Assembly: GCF_001811425.1 (NCBI RefSeq)
Contig: NZ_KV804706.1
Coordinates: 74,755 to 138,754, forward strand
Source of the DNA: Peptoniphilus_A sp001811425
Lineage (GTDB): Bacteria > Bacillota > Clostridia > Tissierellales > Peptoniphilaceae
Length of the DNA stretch: 64,000 nt
Reading direction: 5' to 3'
Shown piece by piece: positions 8,616 through 17,796 of the stretch. Made by a program: the position numbers and the translations under genes. The notes beneath the pieces are model-generated. The model made no database searches, was not told the origin of the DNA, and saw only the letters and a program-made list of their open reading frames with translations. Each line of letters begins with the position of its first letter. The stretch's first letter is position 1.

Positions 8616-9301
8616 AAAGGGACCAGGTTCCAGGTACAAATTATATAATTTTTCAGGATGAAGATGAGTTTAAATACACAAGCGATGCTTTGATCTTGTC
8701 TTCCCTTGTCAAAGGTGGCCAAAGAGCTATAGACCTTGGCTGCGGAAATGGAATTTTATCTCTAAGAATTTGCCCTAGGTTCGGTGAAGTTCACGCAGTA
8801 GATAAAAATAAAAATGTCTTGGAAGCTTTTAAAAAATCTATTTTTTTAAATAAATTAGAAGACAAAATAAATTTATTTGAAGAAGATATTTTTAACTTAA
8901 AAAATCATTATGCTACAAATTATTTTGATGCAGTGGTTTTTAATCCGCCTTATTATGATTATGAAAATATGAAGTTTGAAACAAGCCAAGCCAAGCATTT
9001 TTTTGACATAGAAGGTAGCATTAACATAATTAATTATCTTCTCAAAAATTCTGGAAGTCTTTATATAATTTATCCGACTTACAGACTTGCAGAACTTATT
9101 TATAAGATAAATATGATCGGGTTAAAGGTTAAGAATATTATAAATATTCATGGTAATACTAATAAAAAATCAAAGACATCAATAATTATTGCTAAAAAGC
9201 AGGCAAACTTTGGCAATGATTTTAGAGATTTTTACATAAGAGATGGTTTAGAATATACAGATGAGATGAAAAGAGTTTATAGAAACGAGGTGATACTGTG
9301 A
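8612..9301 (+). CDS. TrmN6-type SAM-dependent methyltransferase (tRNA1(Val) A37 N6-methyltransferase)
   Basis: A class I methyltransferase of 229 residues with SAM motif DLGCGNGILSLRI and the N6-adenine type motif NPPYY (VFNPPYYDYEN). The length and the GSLYIIYPTYRLAEL segment match the TrmN6/YabB family that precedes rsmI in many Firmicutes. Its ATG overlaps the capA-like stop by four bases and its own stop overlaps the rsmI start. The tRNA target is inferred from the family. Confidence 0.85.
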   Translation: MKRDQVPGTNYIIFQDEDEFKYTSDALILSSLVKGGQRAIDLGCGNGILSLRICPRFGEVHAVDKNKNVLEAFKKSIFLNKLEDKINLFEEDIFNLKNHYATNYFDAVVFNPPYYDYENMKFETSQAKHFFDIEGSINIINYLLKNSGSLYIIYPTYRLAELIYKINMIGLKVKNIINIHGNTNKKSKTSIIIAKKQANFGNDFRDFYIRDGLEYTDEMKRVYRNEVIL

Positions 9302-10092
9302 TTTATTTTTGCCCAACACCTATAGGGAATTTAGGCGACATAACCCTAAGGACAATTGAAATTTTAAAGTCAGTTGACATTATTTTTGCTGAGGACACAA
9401 GAGTTACAGTAAAACTTTTAAATCACTACGACATAAAGGCAGAACTTAGAACTTATCATAAGTTTAACGAATCTGAAATGTCTGAAAAAATTATTGAAAA
9501 CATAAAAGACAAGGACCTTGCCCTAGTAACTGACGCAGGCATGCCTGGCATATCTGACCCTGGTGCTGTTCTTGTAAAAAAATTAATCGAAGAAGACATT
9601 GATTTTAGAGTTTTGCCTGGTGCCAATGCAGCTTTAACAGCTCTGGTTTTATCTGGGCTTGATACAGAACACTTCCTTTTTTATGGATTTACAGCAAATA
9701 AATCATCTGCAAGGAAGAAAGAATTTGAAGCCTTAAAGGACTTAAAGTTTACTTTAATATTTTACGAGGCTCCTCATAGGATCAAGGACTTTTTAAAGGA
9801 TGTCTACGAAATTTTTGGCGAGAGAAAAATTTCCATATCAAGAGAAATCACTAAGGTTTTTGAGGAGACTATTAGGTCTACTACATCAGGAATACTTGAA
9901 AAAGATATAACAGAAAAGGGCGAATTTGTAATTTGCTTAGAGGGAAAGACTGAAGAAGAGACCTATGACATAAGAGAACTTTTGCAAGAAGAATTAAAAA
10001 AAGGAATGAAAAAATCCCAAGCTGTTAAGGAAGTTTCAAGAAAATATAATATTCCAAAGAATGATGTTTACAAGGAGAGTTTGGATTTATGA
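9298..10092 (+). CDS. rsmI: 16S rRNA (cytidine(1402)-2'-O)-methyltransferase
   Basis: The enzyme methylates the ribose of C1402 in the decoding centre. It has the tetrapyrrole-methylase fold with FCPTPIGNLGDITLRTIE at the N-terminus, EDTRVTVKLL, the ALVTDAGMPGISDPG loop and the LPGANAALTAL segment. The start is GTG 9298, overlapping the previous stop. At 264 residues it is slightly short, because the N-terminal extension of some homologues is absent. The C-terminal helical part ends in SQAVKEVSRKYNIPKNDVY. Confidence 0.94.
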   Translation: MIYFCPTPIGNLGDITLRTIEILKSVDIIFAEDTRVTVKLLNHYDIKAELRTYHKFNESEMSEKIIENIKDKDLALVTDAGMPGISDPGAVLVKKLIEEDIDFRVLPGANAALTALVLSGLDTEHFLFYGFTANKSSARKKEFEALKDLKFTLIFYEAPHRIKDFLKDVYEIFGERKISISREITKVFEETIRSTTSGILEKDITEKGEFVICLEGKTEEETYDIRELLQEELKKGMKKSQAVKEVSRKYNIPKNDVYKESLDL

Positions 10093-11033
10093 TAAATTTA
10101 AATGAACTTGAAGGACAAATAAAAGATGTAAATGCAAATTTAAGGGACAAGTATGACTTTGTATTTAAATTAAATAATGAAGACTTTAGGAATCAAATTA
10201 ATAGTCAAGTTGGAAAAATTATAAAAATGGAGAAATTTCACAAGGAAGAAATTTCAAAATACAAGAGGACAGTTGGCGTTGATGGGTCCAACAACAGGTC
10301 TGGCGGAGCCTTTCCTCACTTTATAGAAATTTTTCAAGGCCTTGCCAAATCAACAGATGGAAATGAAGTGTATAAGACCAAGGTCTACACGCCCACATTA
10401 AATTCACTCTTTGATGAGCAAAATCTTTCACAAAAACTTTTGGCGACTATTGAAATTGAAACTGCATTAGAATACATTGACAAATACGATTTTGATTATT
10501 TAATGATGGACGGCGGGTTTATAAGATATAAAATCAACTGCCTTGATTTATTTAAAGAGCTTCGTGATAAATGTGAGAGGAAAAATATAATTCTCTTTGG
10601 TCTTATAAAGGACATAAAGACAAATGTAATATCAAGAAGTCTTGAGATAGACGAAAGTATTTACGATAGAGAAATTTTATTTAATAGGTTAAAAACTGGG
10701 GAAGCAATTTTAATTAAAAATGAAATAAATAAAAAATTCATCAAGGATGGAATGGGCGAGGGATTTTCATCTGCCTTTATGAGGACTTCAAAGTTTCCAG
10801 GAGCTGTTGGAGTTGATATTTTAGATACGCAAGAGAATTACCTTGAAGAAATTTGCAATTTGATTTACACGCTTACACCCATGTCATCAAGGGGAGTGCC
10901 TCTTTGGCTTGACATAGTGGACAAGGATGTAAAAATTACAGATGATATTTTAAAAATGCTTTTAGAAGAATATTTAGACAGAGATGTTTACGAGAGATTT
11001 TTTATTTCTGAAAGAGACAAGAGAACTTTATAG
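10089..11033 (+). CDS. nurA: NurA-type 5'-3' nuclease
   Basis: The NurA domain is recognised from two acidic active-site strands: VGVDGSNNRSGG near residue 62 and YLMMDGGFIRY near residue 137, plus GAVGVDIL towards the end. NurA works as a dimer on the HerA hexamer and resects DNA ends. The ATG overlaps the rsmI stop and herA follows after 8 nt, which strongly supports a working pair. In archaea these genes sit with mre11-rad50; here an Mre11-Rad50-like set lies at 53290-56604. Confidence 0.9.
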   Translation: MINLNELEGQIKDVNANLRDKYDFVFKLNNEDFRNQINSQVGKIIKMEKFHKEEISKYKRTVGVDGSNNRSGGAFPHFIEIFQGLAKSTDGNEVYKTKVYTPTLNSLFDEQNLSQKLLATIEIETALEYIDKYDFDYLMMDGGFIRYKINCLDLFKELRDKCERKNIILFGLIKDIKTNVISRSLEIDESIYDREILFNRLKTGEAILIKNEINKKFIKDGMGEGFSSAFMRTSKFPGAVGVDILDTQENYLEEICNLIYTLTPMSSRGVPLWLDIVDKDVKITDDILKMLLEEYLDRDVYERFFISERDKRTL

Positions 11034-11041
11034 GAGGAAAA

Positions 11042-12874
11042 ATGAAGGTACTTGGAATTACTACCACAAGGGAAGTATATATTGGTTCTAAGGAAAAAAA
11101 CTTTAGAAACAATGAATTTTTAATAGTTGAAGACCCAGTTCAAGGCGATATCATTGGGGAAGTTGTAGATTCAAAGACTTTTAACAGATTTATTCCTCTT
11201 GATATTGGCGGAGATTTTATTGACAGTGATGTCTTATCTTCTCTAGGCTCTATGGGTTATGATGTTGGCGATGAAACAGTTTATGTTGCAAAACTAAGAT
11301 TTTTTGAGGAGTTACTTTATCCACCTCTAACTGGAAGTGACTTGAGGGCACCAGAATTTAATGAAATTAAAAATTTATTAATAGACACTAAGCCAAATAA
11401 TTCATTGATTCTCGGTTCCATAAAAAACACTGACAATATTGCTGAAAACATGGATGATATTTATAAAAATCTCTTCAGCACTTTTGAAAACAATGAATAC
11501 TTAAAGCAAAGGGAGCTTCCTTATTTATTTGACTACAAGTCCATGCACCAATACCCACACATAGGAGTCTTTGGAGGATCAGGTTCTGGTAAGTCCTTTG
11601 GCTTAAGAGTTGTACTAGAAGAATTAATGGAAATGGGCGTGCCTGCCATAGTAATGGACCCTCATTATGAAATGGATTTTTCTAATAATTCTGAAATTTC
11701 TGATAAAAATTATTCTGACAAGTTCAAGTGTCTTGAGATTGGTCTCCACACAGGAATTAAATTTCAAGAACTACAAAAAAGAGACTTAAAAAATCTTTTA
11801 AATGCAGCATCACCTTTAACAGATTCTATGAAAAATGTTATTGATGTAATGTTAGCCAAGGGCTCAAGCTATGAGTCCTTTAAAAATAAGCTAGACATGC
11901 TTTTGGAAGGGCAAGAAATTGGTTCAAGAGATAAAATAATTGCTGAAATTGCTGCAGAACCAGACATAAGTAAAAAGAATAGGCTAGAAGAAGTTCTTGA
12001 TGTTTATGAAAGATATGACAAGACTTGTAATTCAATGAGTGTGCGTGGAGTCTTGTGGAGACTTATTAATCTTCAAAACGAGGGAATTTTCTCCCACAAT
12101 ATTGAAGAGCTTTTGGATTTATTAAAGAGAAGAAAATTAGTTGTCCTTCAAGGCTCAACTAGAATGATAAATGTATTTTCAACTTATCTTTTGGCGAAAT
12201 TATATTATCTAAGAAAGGAATATAGGGACGAACTTTACAGAAACAATGCAAAGGTAGACTATTTCCCACCTTTTGTAATAATTACTGACGAAGTCCACAA
12301 TTTTGCACCAAAGGGTTTTGACACTCCATCAAAAAGTATTTTGCGTGAAATTTCTCAAGAGGGAAGAAAGTATGGAGTATTTTTAATTCTTGCAACGCAA
12401 AGACCGACGCTTTTAGATGAAACGATTACGGCTCAGCTAAACACAAAACTAATTTTTAGAACTGTAAGGGCATCTGACATTGACACAATAAAAGAAGAAA
12501 CAGACCTTTCCACAGATGAGACCAAGAGACTTCCATATTTGAGTTCAGGCGATGTATTTATTTCATCAGCAAAAAAAGGTCGCACATCCTTTGTAAGAAT
12601 TAGGGCGGCAAATACAGTTTCTCCTCACACAGAAAATCCTTTTGATGAACTTGAAGGCCATGAAAATGAAGAATATGAAAAGTTTTTTATGGACATAAAG
12701 GATTTACTTCCAATAGATGCTTCAAATTTAAGTCAAGTTTTAATGAATTACAATAAAAAATCTGGAGAAAATTTATCCTATGATGACTTAAAAAATAAGT
12801 TAGATGAGTTATGCAAAAGAGACTTTATAGAAAAAGAAGATAACTTTTTAACGGAAATGTATAAAATAAAGTAA
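11042..12874 (+). CDS. herA: HerA-type DNA translocase ATPase
   Basis: The 610-residue protein begins with a HAS-barrel-like domain (to about residue 130), followed by a FtsK/HerA RecA-like motor. Walker A is GGSGSGKSFGL near residue 179, Walker B is VIITDEVHNFAPKG near 412, and ILATQRPTLLDETITAQLNT is a typical sensor/motor segment, with an arginine-finger candidate in KLIFRTVRASD. It should form a hexamer that drives DNA into NurA. GGAGG stands just before the ATG. A bidirectional terminator closes the operon. Confidence 0.92.
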   Translation: MKVLGITTTREVYIGSKEKNFRNNEFLIVEDPVQGDIIGEVVDSKTFNRFIPLDIGGDFIDSDVLSSLGSMGYDVGDETVYVAKLRFFEELLYPPLTGSDLRAPEFNEIKNLLIDTKPNNSLILGSIKNTDNIAENMDDIYKNLFSTFENNEYLKQRELPYLFDYKSMHQYPHIGVFGGSGSGKSFGLRVVLEELMEMGVPAIVMDPHYEMDFSNNSEISDKNYSDKFKCLEIGLHTGIKFQELQKRDLKNLLNAASPLTDSMKNVIDVMLAKGSSYESFKNKLDMLLEGQEIGSRDKIIAEIAAEPDISKKNRLEEVLDVYERYDKTCNSMSVRGVLWRLINLQNEGIFSHNIEELLDLLKRRKLVVLQGSTRMINVFSTYLLAKLYYLRKEYRDELYRNNAKVDYFPPFVIITDEVHNFAPKGFDTPSKSILREISQEGRKYGVFLILATQRPTLLDETITAQLNTKLIFRTVRASDIDTIKEETDLSTDETKRLPYLSSGDVFISSAKKGRTSFVRIRAANTVSPHTENPFDELEGHENEEYEKFFMDIKDLLPIDASNLSQVLMNYNKKSGENLSYDDLKNKLDELCKRDFIEKEDNFLTEMYKIK

Positions 12875-12875
12875 A

Positions 12876-12914
12876 AAATAACTGACTCTATAAAAATTTT
12901 AGAGTCAGTTTTTA
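12876..12914. terminator. Bidirectional terminator between herA and the GIY-YIG gene
   Basis: An 11-bp perfect stem (12880-12890 with 12900-12910) has T residues on the plus side and matching A residues on the other, serving two converging genes. Confidence 0.85.
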
Positions 12915-13208
12915 TTTTTCTGTATTTTTTAAAAGATATTCATCATACAAGTTTTGAAGGGATAATTTTTTTTCAATTAACTTAATTTTATCTTTGCGGC
13001 TTAAAGTTTTTATAAAATATTCTTTTTTTAGGGCGTCGGATTTATCCTTGCACTTTTCACTAAAGACCATTACAAGGGGGAGTCTTGAGGCAGTATACTT
13101 TGATGCAATGCCCTTATTGTGAGCCTTAAGTCTCTTGTCTAGGTCATTGGTGTAGCCAGTGTAGAGGCTGTCGTCTACGCACTTTAAAATATATACGAAG
13201 CTAGACAT
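12912..13208 (-). CDS. GIY-YIG nuclease superfamily protein (YhbQ/UPF0213 type)
   Basis: A 98-residue single-domain protein with FVYILKCVDDSLYTGYTNDLDKRL, which carries the GIY-YIG strands as YIL and YTG, then the arginine-containing helix and EYFIKTLSRKDKIKLI. The family is widespread, and its role is not settled. The ribosome binding site GGGGGA lies inside the restored end of recX, and the recX stop in that restored frame overlaps this start by 8 nt, so the two genes look translationally coupled. Confidence 0.85.
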   Translation of the reverse strand: MSSFVYILKCVDDSLYTGYTNDLDKRLKAHNKGIASKYTASRLPLVMVFSEKCKDKSDALKKEYFIKTLSRKDKIKLIEKKLSLQNLYDEYLLKNTEK

Positions 13209-13819
13209 TTAAGTCTCCCCCTAAAAACTCATCGACTGCAAAATTTATAATCTCAAATTCAAAGCCGCGCCCCTGCAAATATTTTTTTGCAGAATTTATT
13301 TTTTTTTAGGTCTTTTTCCTCTGCATCTAATTTTTTACTGAGAAGGTCCTCTGCATTTAGATATTCAAGTTCATAGTCGTAATCTCTCATAATTTTTTCT
13401 ATTATGTCATTTTTAATTCCCTTAGACCTTAACATATAAATAATCTTTATCTTGCCGTATTTTTTTATATTCATGGCATCATTTAAGTAACGCCTTGCAT
13501 AGTCTTCGTCATTTAAATATTTTTTCTCATTTAAAATTGGGATAACTGTGTCAATAATTTCACCGCTTATTTTATTTTTATACAAGTAGTCAATGAGTTG
13601 TTTTTCAGTTTTATTTCTTTGCAAAAATCTATAGGATAAAAGAAGTGCATCAGTTTTTTCATCTTCAAATTTTAATTTATCTATAATTTCATCTTCTACT
13701 TCTTGACCCTTATAGAGTCCAAATTCTATTAGAGTTTCTTCAGAAATTTCAATTTCATCGCCGCTGTCAAAGAGAATCTGAAATTTTTTCTTTTCAAAAC
13801 TTATATTTGATATAATCAT
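13201..13819 (-). CDS. recX: Regulatory protein RecX, frameshifted near the 3' end
   Basis: RecX binds RecA filaments and tunes recombination. The frame from 13819 codes for repeated three-helix modules typical of the family (LQRNKTEKQLIDYLYKNK, LNDEDYARRYLND, LRSKGIKNDIIEK). As written it runs into a stop at 13259 and ends in a non-conserved tail. Removing one A from the A9 run at 13307-13299 (or from the A7 run at 13288-13282) restores the usual RecX ending YLQGRGFEFEIINF and a stop at 13201, giving about 205 residues. The restored end overlaps the next gene. The shift could be a sequencing error, a real mutation, or slippage. The uninterrupted frame is 13259-13819. Confidence 0.85.
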
Positions 13820-13884
13820 TTTATCACCAAATTAATTTTAACATAAAATTTAAAAATCCCCAATTCATCTAAATCAACAAAATG

Positions 13885-13913
13885 TGGAAAAATAAAAGCA
13901 AAGAGTATATAAT
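13885..13913 (+). promoter_or_regulatory. Possible promoter of the FHA-ftsW-pbp operon
   Basis: TGGAAA (13885-13890) and TATAAT (13908-13913) are 17 nt apart, 31 nt before the FHA gene. The -35 hexamer is weak. Confidence 0.4.
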
Positions 13914-13944
13914 TATATAGAGTTTAAGACAAAAGAGGTGCAAT

Positions 13945-14385
13945 ATGTTTGAGTTAATCTCGCAAGTGTTGAGATATGTTTTTATAATCTTAATTTATCT
14001 TTTTATTTTTAGTATTTTAAGATTGATGTATCTTGATGTAAAAAGCATGACAAATAGGGGAGACTCTCTTGACGATGCTTATTTAAAAGTAGTTAATAGA
14101 CTTGATTCCTTGGACTTTAAAATGCAGGAGTATTATGTAATTGATGGTGACTTAACTCTTGGCAGAAGTTCAAGAAATGACATAGTTATAAAAGATAAAT
14201 TCGTGAGTAAAAACCATTTAAAAATTCATGATGACAGTGAGGCTTATTATATTGAGGATCTTGGGTCTGCCAATGGAACTTTTTTAAATGGTGCAAAAAT
14301 TGATCCTAATGAGTTAATTGAACTTCAAAACAATGACAAAATTGGAGTTGGATTTATTCAATTTATTTTTGTAGATAAAAGGTGA
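13945..14385 (+). CDS. Membrane-anchored FHA domain protein
   Basis: One N-terminal transmembrane helix (about residues 8-27) anchors a cytosolic FHA domain that binds phosphothreonine. FHA landmarks are LGRSSRNDIVI, VSKNHLKI and LGSANGTFLNGAKI. It stands directly upstream of ftsW/rodA and pbp genes, 4 nt before the former. This is the order of the fha-rodA-pbpA block in Actinobacteria and clostridia, so it probably links Ser/Thr phosphorylation to peptidoglycan synthesis. No kinase gene is in the window. Confidence 0.9.
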   Translation: MFELISQVLRYVFIILIYLFIFSILRLMYLDVKSMTNRGDSLDDAYLKVVNRLDSLDFKMQEYYVIDGDLTLGRSSRNDIVIKDKFVSKNHLKIHDDSEAYYIEDLGSANGTFLNGAKIDPNELIELQNNDKIGVGFIQFIFVDKR

Positions 14386-14389
14386 AAAA

Positions 14390-15655
14390 GTGTTAGATAA
14401 TATTTTAAAACAGCGAAAACCTAGAAATCTTCTCTTGATTTTTGAAATTCTAAGTATTTTATTGTTATTTTCTTACAACAATAACAATGTTGACAGATAC
14501 ATAGTTATTTTATTTTTGGGTTTGATTTTAATTGTATATATTTCAAATTTAGTTCTAGGCAAGGTATCTTCAGGAGATAATTATATATTTTTAATAGTCT
14601 CCATGCTTCTAAGTCTAGGCATTATAACTATATACAGATTGTCGCCAAAACTTGGCTTGAGGCAACTTATTTGGGTACTAGCAGGTATATTAGTTTTTTA
14701 CTTAACTTATTTTATAATTAGGGCCATGAGAAGGCTTGAGTATATGACAGGCCTTTATTTAGGGCTTTCAATTTTATTTTTCTTACTAACAATTATTCTT
14801 GCTCCAGATAAATATGGTGCTAAAAACTGGATAGAAATTTCTGAAGGAATTACAATTCAGTTGTCAGAATTTACTAAGATTTTAGTTATATTTTTAATAG
14901 CTTCTTTTTATACAACATTCCAAAATAGACTTAAAAAATTAAATTATAAGTACACTTCATATTACTTGATGGGAGTAATATATATTTTTGTGGGCTTTTT
15001 ATTTATTCAAAGAGACTTGGGAACTGCTGCTATATTCGTAGCTATCTACACACTCCTTCAGTATATTTATGACGAGGATAGGGTTTCGATTTTAGTCAAT
15101 ATTGGACTAATGATAATTGGTTCAGTTGTTGGTTACTTTTTATTCTCTCATGTTAGGAAAAGAGTGGATATATGGCTAAATCCATGGACAGCTGATAAGG
15201 TTGTGAATGATGCTAGACAAATTGTACAGTCACTATTTGGCATAAGTGAAGGTGGATTTTTTGGTCAAGGAATTGGACTTGGCTATCCTAAACAAATTAC
15301 CCTTGCTCACTCTGATGTGATTTTCTCAGCAATTTGTGAAGAGATGGGAATACTTACTGGAATAGGAATAATCATGCTCTACATGCTTTTAGTTTATAGG
15401 GCTATTAAGATTGCATTAAATCAAGAATATTTATTTTACAGAATTCTTGCCCTAGCTGTTGCAATCTTATTTACAGTGCAAGCTTTCCTAAATATTGGTG
15501 GAGTAATAAAATTAATACCAATGACTGGGCTCACACTTCCTTTTATATCCTATGGAGGAAGCTCAATGATCTCTAGTTTTATTTTACTGGGAATACTTCA
15601 GGTTACCAGTGAAGATTTATCATACAAATACGATAGGGGAATAGACAATGAATAG
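14390..15655 (+). CDS. FtsW/RodA/SpoVE family peptidoglycan polymerase
   Basis: A 421-residue SEDS glycosyltransferase with about ten membrane segments. It shows the family signatures GAKNWIEI, FLFIQRDLGTAAIF with the conserved arginine-aspartate, and the C-terminal PFISYGGSSMISSFILLGILQ. The start is GTG 14390 with AAAGGTGA upstream. The next gene, a class B penicillin-binding protein, overlaps it by 8 nt, as expected for a SEDS-bPBP pair. Whether it serves elongation or division cannot be told from sequence alone. Confidence 0.92.
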   Translation: MLDNILKQRKPRNLLLIFEILSILLLFSYNNNNVDRYIVILFLGLILIVYISNLVLGKVSSGDNYIFLIVSMLLSLGIITIYRLSPKLGLRQLIWVLAGILVFYLTYFIIRAMRRLEYMTGLYLGLSILFFLLTIILAPDKYGAKNWIEISEGITIQLSEFTKILVIFLIASFYTTFQNRLKKLNYKYTSYYLMGVIYIFVGFLFIQRDLGTAAIFVAIYTLLQYIYDEDRVSILVNIGLMIIGSVVGYFLFSHVRKRVDIWLNPWTADKVVNDARQIVQSLFGISEGGFFGQGIGLGYPKQITLAHSDVIFSAICEEMGILTGIGIIMLYMLLVYRAIKIALNQEYLFYRILALAVAILFTVQAFLNIGGVIKLIPMTGLTLPFISYGGSSMISSFILLGILQVTSEDLSYKYDRGIDNE

Positions 15656-17090
15656 TAAAGACAATAAGAGAATTTTAGTTTTACTTGTTTTTTTAATAAT
15701 GCTATTAGTTGCTCCAATAATTTATTTAACTTATTTCACAGTTTTTAAGGCGGGAGATATTATAAATCACCCAGCCAATAGAAGAAGTGAACTTAGAGAA
15801 AATTCTGTCAAGAGGGGAACTATTTACGATAGAAATCACGAGGTCCTTGCCTATTCCAATGGAGAAAAATATAATTATCACAGAATTTATAATCAACCAG
15901 TTATTTATTCTCATATCATTGGTTATTCTGACAAAATTGTAGACAAGTATGGGCTAGAAAAAGAGTTAAATAGTTATCTTGTTGGAAAAGAAGGCTCTAA
16001 AATTCTAAAGACCTTTAAATCAATAATAAATAAAAAATACGATCCCTATACTGGAGACGATGTAACTTTAACTACAGACACTGACCTTCAAGAAAAGACT
16101 AGGTCTGTCTTATCATCAAATGCTGAAAAGGGTTCAGTTGTCATTATGAATCCAAAAACTGGAGAGGTTCTGTCAATGGTATCTCTGCCAGATTTTAATT
16201 CTCAAAATATAGCCAAGGATATGCAAGCTATTAATGAAGCCAACAATGGAGCTCTCTTTAATGCTTCAACAAAGGGCAAGTTTGCTCCTGGTTCAGTTTT
16301 TAAAATAGTTACAACAACTGCTATACTTGAGTCTGGAATTTCTCAAAAATATACAGATGAAGGTGTGGAAAAAATTGACAATGGTCGTGAATTTAAAAAT
16401 GCCGGCAATAAAACTTATGGAAGAGTTGACCTTAAAAAGGCATTTACAAATTCATTAAACACTTACTTTGTAAGAAAATCTGTAGATATGGGCATAGATG
16501 TAATGTCACAAGTTGCAGAAAAATACATGATAAATAAAAAAGTTGAATTTGAACTTCCACTAGAAACTTCGACTTGGGACTATAAGAGAAGTGGTTTTGA
16601 CAAAACTGCACTTGGAGCTGCAGGGATTGGCCATGATACGCTTTTAGTTACACCTCTAGAAATGTGCATGGTGGCATCAACTATTGCCAATGATGGAGTA
16701 ATGATGCAACCTCACATAGTTAAGAGAATTGATTCTTCTGATGGCAAGAATATTGTGAGAAATACACCAACAGTTTTAAGTGAAGTTACTTCTAAGGAAA
16801 ATGCAGATCAAATTACAAAATATATGATAAATGTTGTCAACAATGGTACTGGTACAGAAGCCTATGTATCTGGCATGAAGGTTGCAGGTAAGACTGGTAC
16901 TGCACAACTAGACTTAAAAGAAGGAACAAACAACGCCTGGTTCGTTGGCTTTGCTCCAGCAGATGATCCAAAGGTTGCAATTGCAGTTGTAATTCCAAAT
17001 GTAAAGGATTTTGGGTCACAAGCTGCAGCTCCTATAGCAGGTGAACTTTTAAAATACGCTGTAAATAATTTGCAGATTGAAGAAGAGTGA
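15648..17090 (+). CDS. Class B penicillin-binding protein (transpeptidase)
   Basis: An N-terminal membrane anchor (residues about 9-30) precedes a short dimerisation region and a transpeptidase domain with all three active-site motifs: SVFK (in FAPGSVFKIVT), SLN (in SLNTYF) and KTGT (in VAGKTGTAQ). At 480 residues it resembles the short PbpA type of Actinobacteria and clostridia. It cross-links peptidoglycan outside the membrane, paired with the overlapping SEDS polymerase. Its end reaches to just before ispD. Confidence 0.93.
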   Translation: MNSKDNKRILVLLVFLIMLLVAPIIYLTYFTVFKAGDIINHPANRRSELRENSVKRGTIYDRNHEVLAYSNGEKYNYHRIYNQPVIYSHIIGYSDKIVDKYGLEKELNSYLVGKEGSKILKTFKSIINKKYDPYTGDDVTLTTDTDLQEKTRSVLSSNAEKGSVVIMNPKTGEVLSMVSLPDFNSQNIAKDMQAINEANNGALFNASTKGKFAPGSVFKIVTTTAILESGISQKYTDEGVEKIDNGREFKNAGNKTYGRVDLKKAFTNSLNTYFVRKSVDMGIDVMSQVAEKYMINKKVEFELPLETSTWDYKRSGFDKTALGAAGIGHDTLLVTPLEMCMVASTIANDGVMMQPHIVKRIDSSDGKNIVRNTPTVLSEVTSKENADQITKYMINVVNNGTGTEAYVSGMKVAGKTGTAQLDLKEGTNNAWFVGFAPADDPKVAIAVVIPNVKDFGSQAAAPIAGELLKYAVNNLQIEEE

Positions 17091-17094
17091 TGCC

Positions 17095-17796
17095 ATGTTT
17101 AATAATAATTTTGTAACAGCCTTTGTTGCAGCAGCAGGCATGGGCAAGAGGATGAAAATGGGAATTAACAAGCAATTCCTTGCCATTGATGGAAAGCCAA
17201 TTCTTGCTCATACTATTAAAAAAATTGAAAAATCTAAGTATGTTGACTTTTTGATCTTAATCGTAAAGAAAAGTGACATGCACTATGTAAATGACATAAT
17301 TGATAAATACAAAATCAACATGAACTATAAAATTGTCTACGGAGGCAAGGAGAGGCAAGATTCTATAAATAACGGTCTCTTAAATATGCCTGAGGAAACT
17401 GACATAGTCCTTACTCATGACGGTGCAAGGCCCTTTGTTTCAGTAGAAAAAATTGATGAAGCCATTGAAAGTGTAATGGAAACTGGGGCAACAGTCTTGG
17501 CAAATCCTGTTAAGGACACTATAAAGGTCTCCATGGATGGAGAAATAGTTGATTACACGCCAAATAGGAATAGACTTTGGCAAGTTCAAACTCCACAAGT
17601 TTTTAAAAAAGAAATTCTTATAAAAGCCTATGAGCAAGCTTATTCAGAAGGCTATTATGGGACTGATGATTGTTCCTTAGTTGAAAAAACTGGAGTTAAG
17701 GTGAAATTAATTTACAACTCCTATGACAATATAAAAATTACTACAAGAGAAGATTTATCTATTGCAAATATACTTGTGAAGAAGGTGAAGACATGA
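17095..17796 (+). CDS. ispD: 2-C-methyl-D-erythritol 4-phosphate cytidylyltransferase
   Basis: Third enzyme of the MEP isoprenoid pathway; it couples CTP to MEP. The N-terminal nucleotide-binding loop is VAAAGMGKRMKMGINKQF, and DGARPFV, VKDTIKV and RLWQVQTPQVF are further signatures. I take ATG 17095 (233 residues), which puts the loop at the usual distance. An in-frame TTG at 17077 lies inside the pbp gene and has no ribosome binding site. It overlaps ispF by 4 nt. Confidence 0.94.
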   Translation: MFNNNFVTAFVAAAGMGKRMKMGINKQFLAIDGKPILAHTIKKIEKSKYVDFLILIVKKSDMHYVNDIIDKYKINMNYKIVYGGKERQDSINNGLLNMPEETDIVLTHDGARPFVSVEKIDEAIESVMETGATVLANPVKDTIKVSMDGEIVDYTPNRNRLWQVQTPQVFKKEILIKAYEQAYSEGYYGTDDCSLVEKTGVKVKLIYNSYDNIKITTREDLSIANILVKKVKT

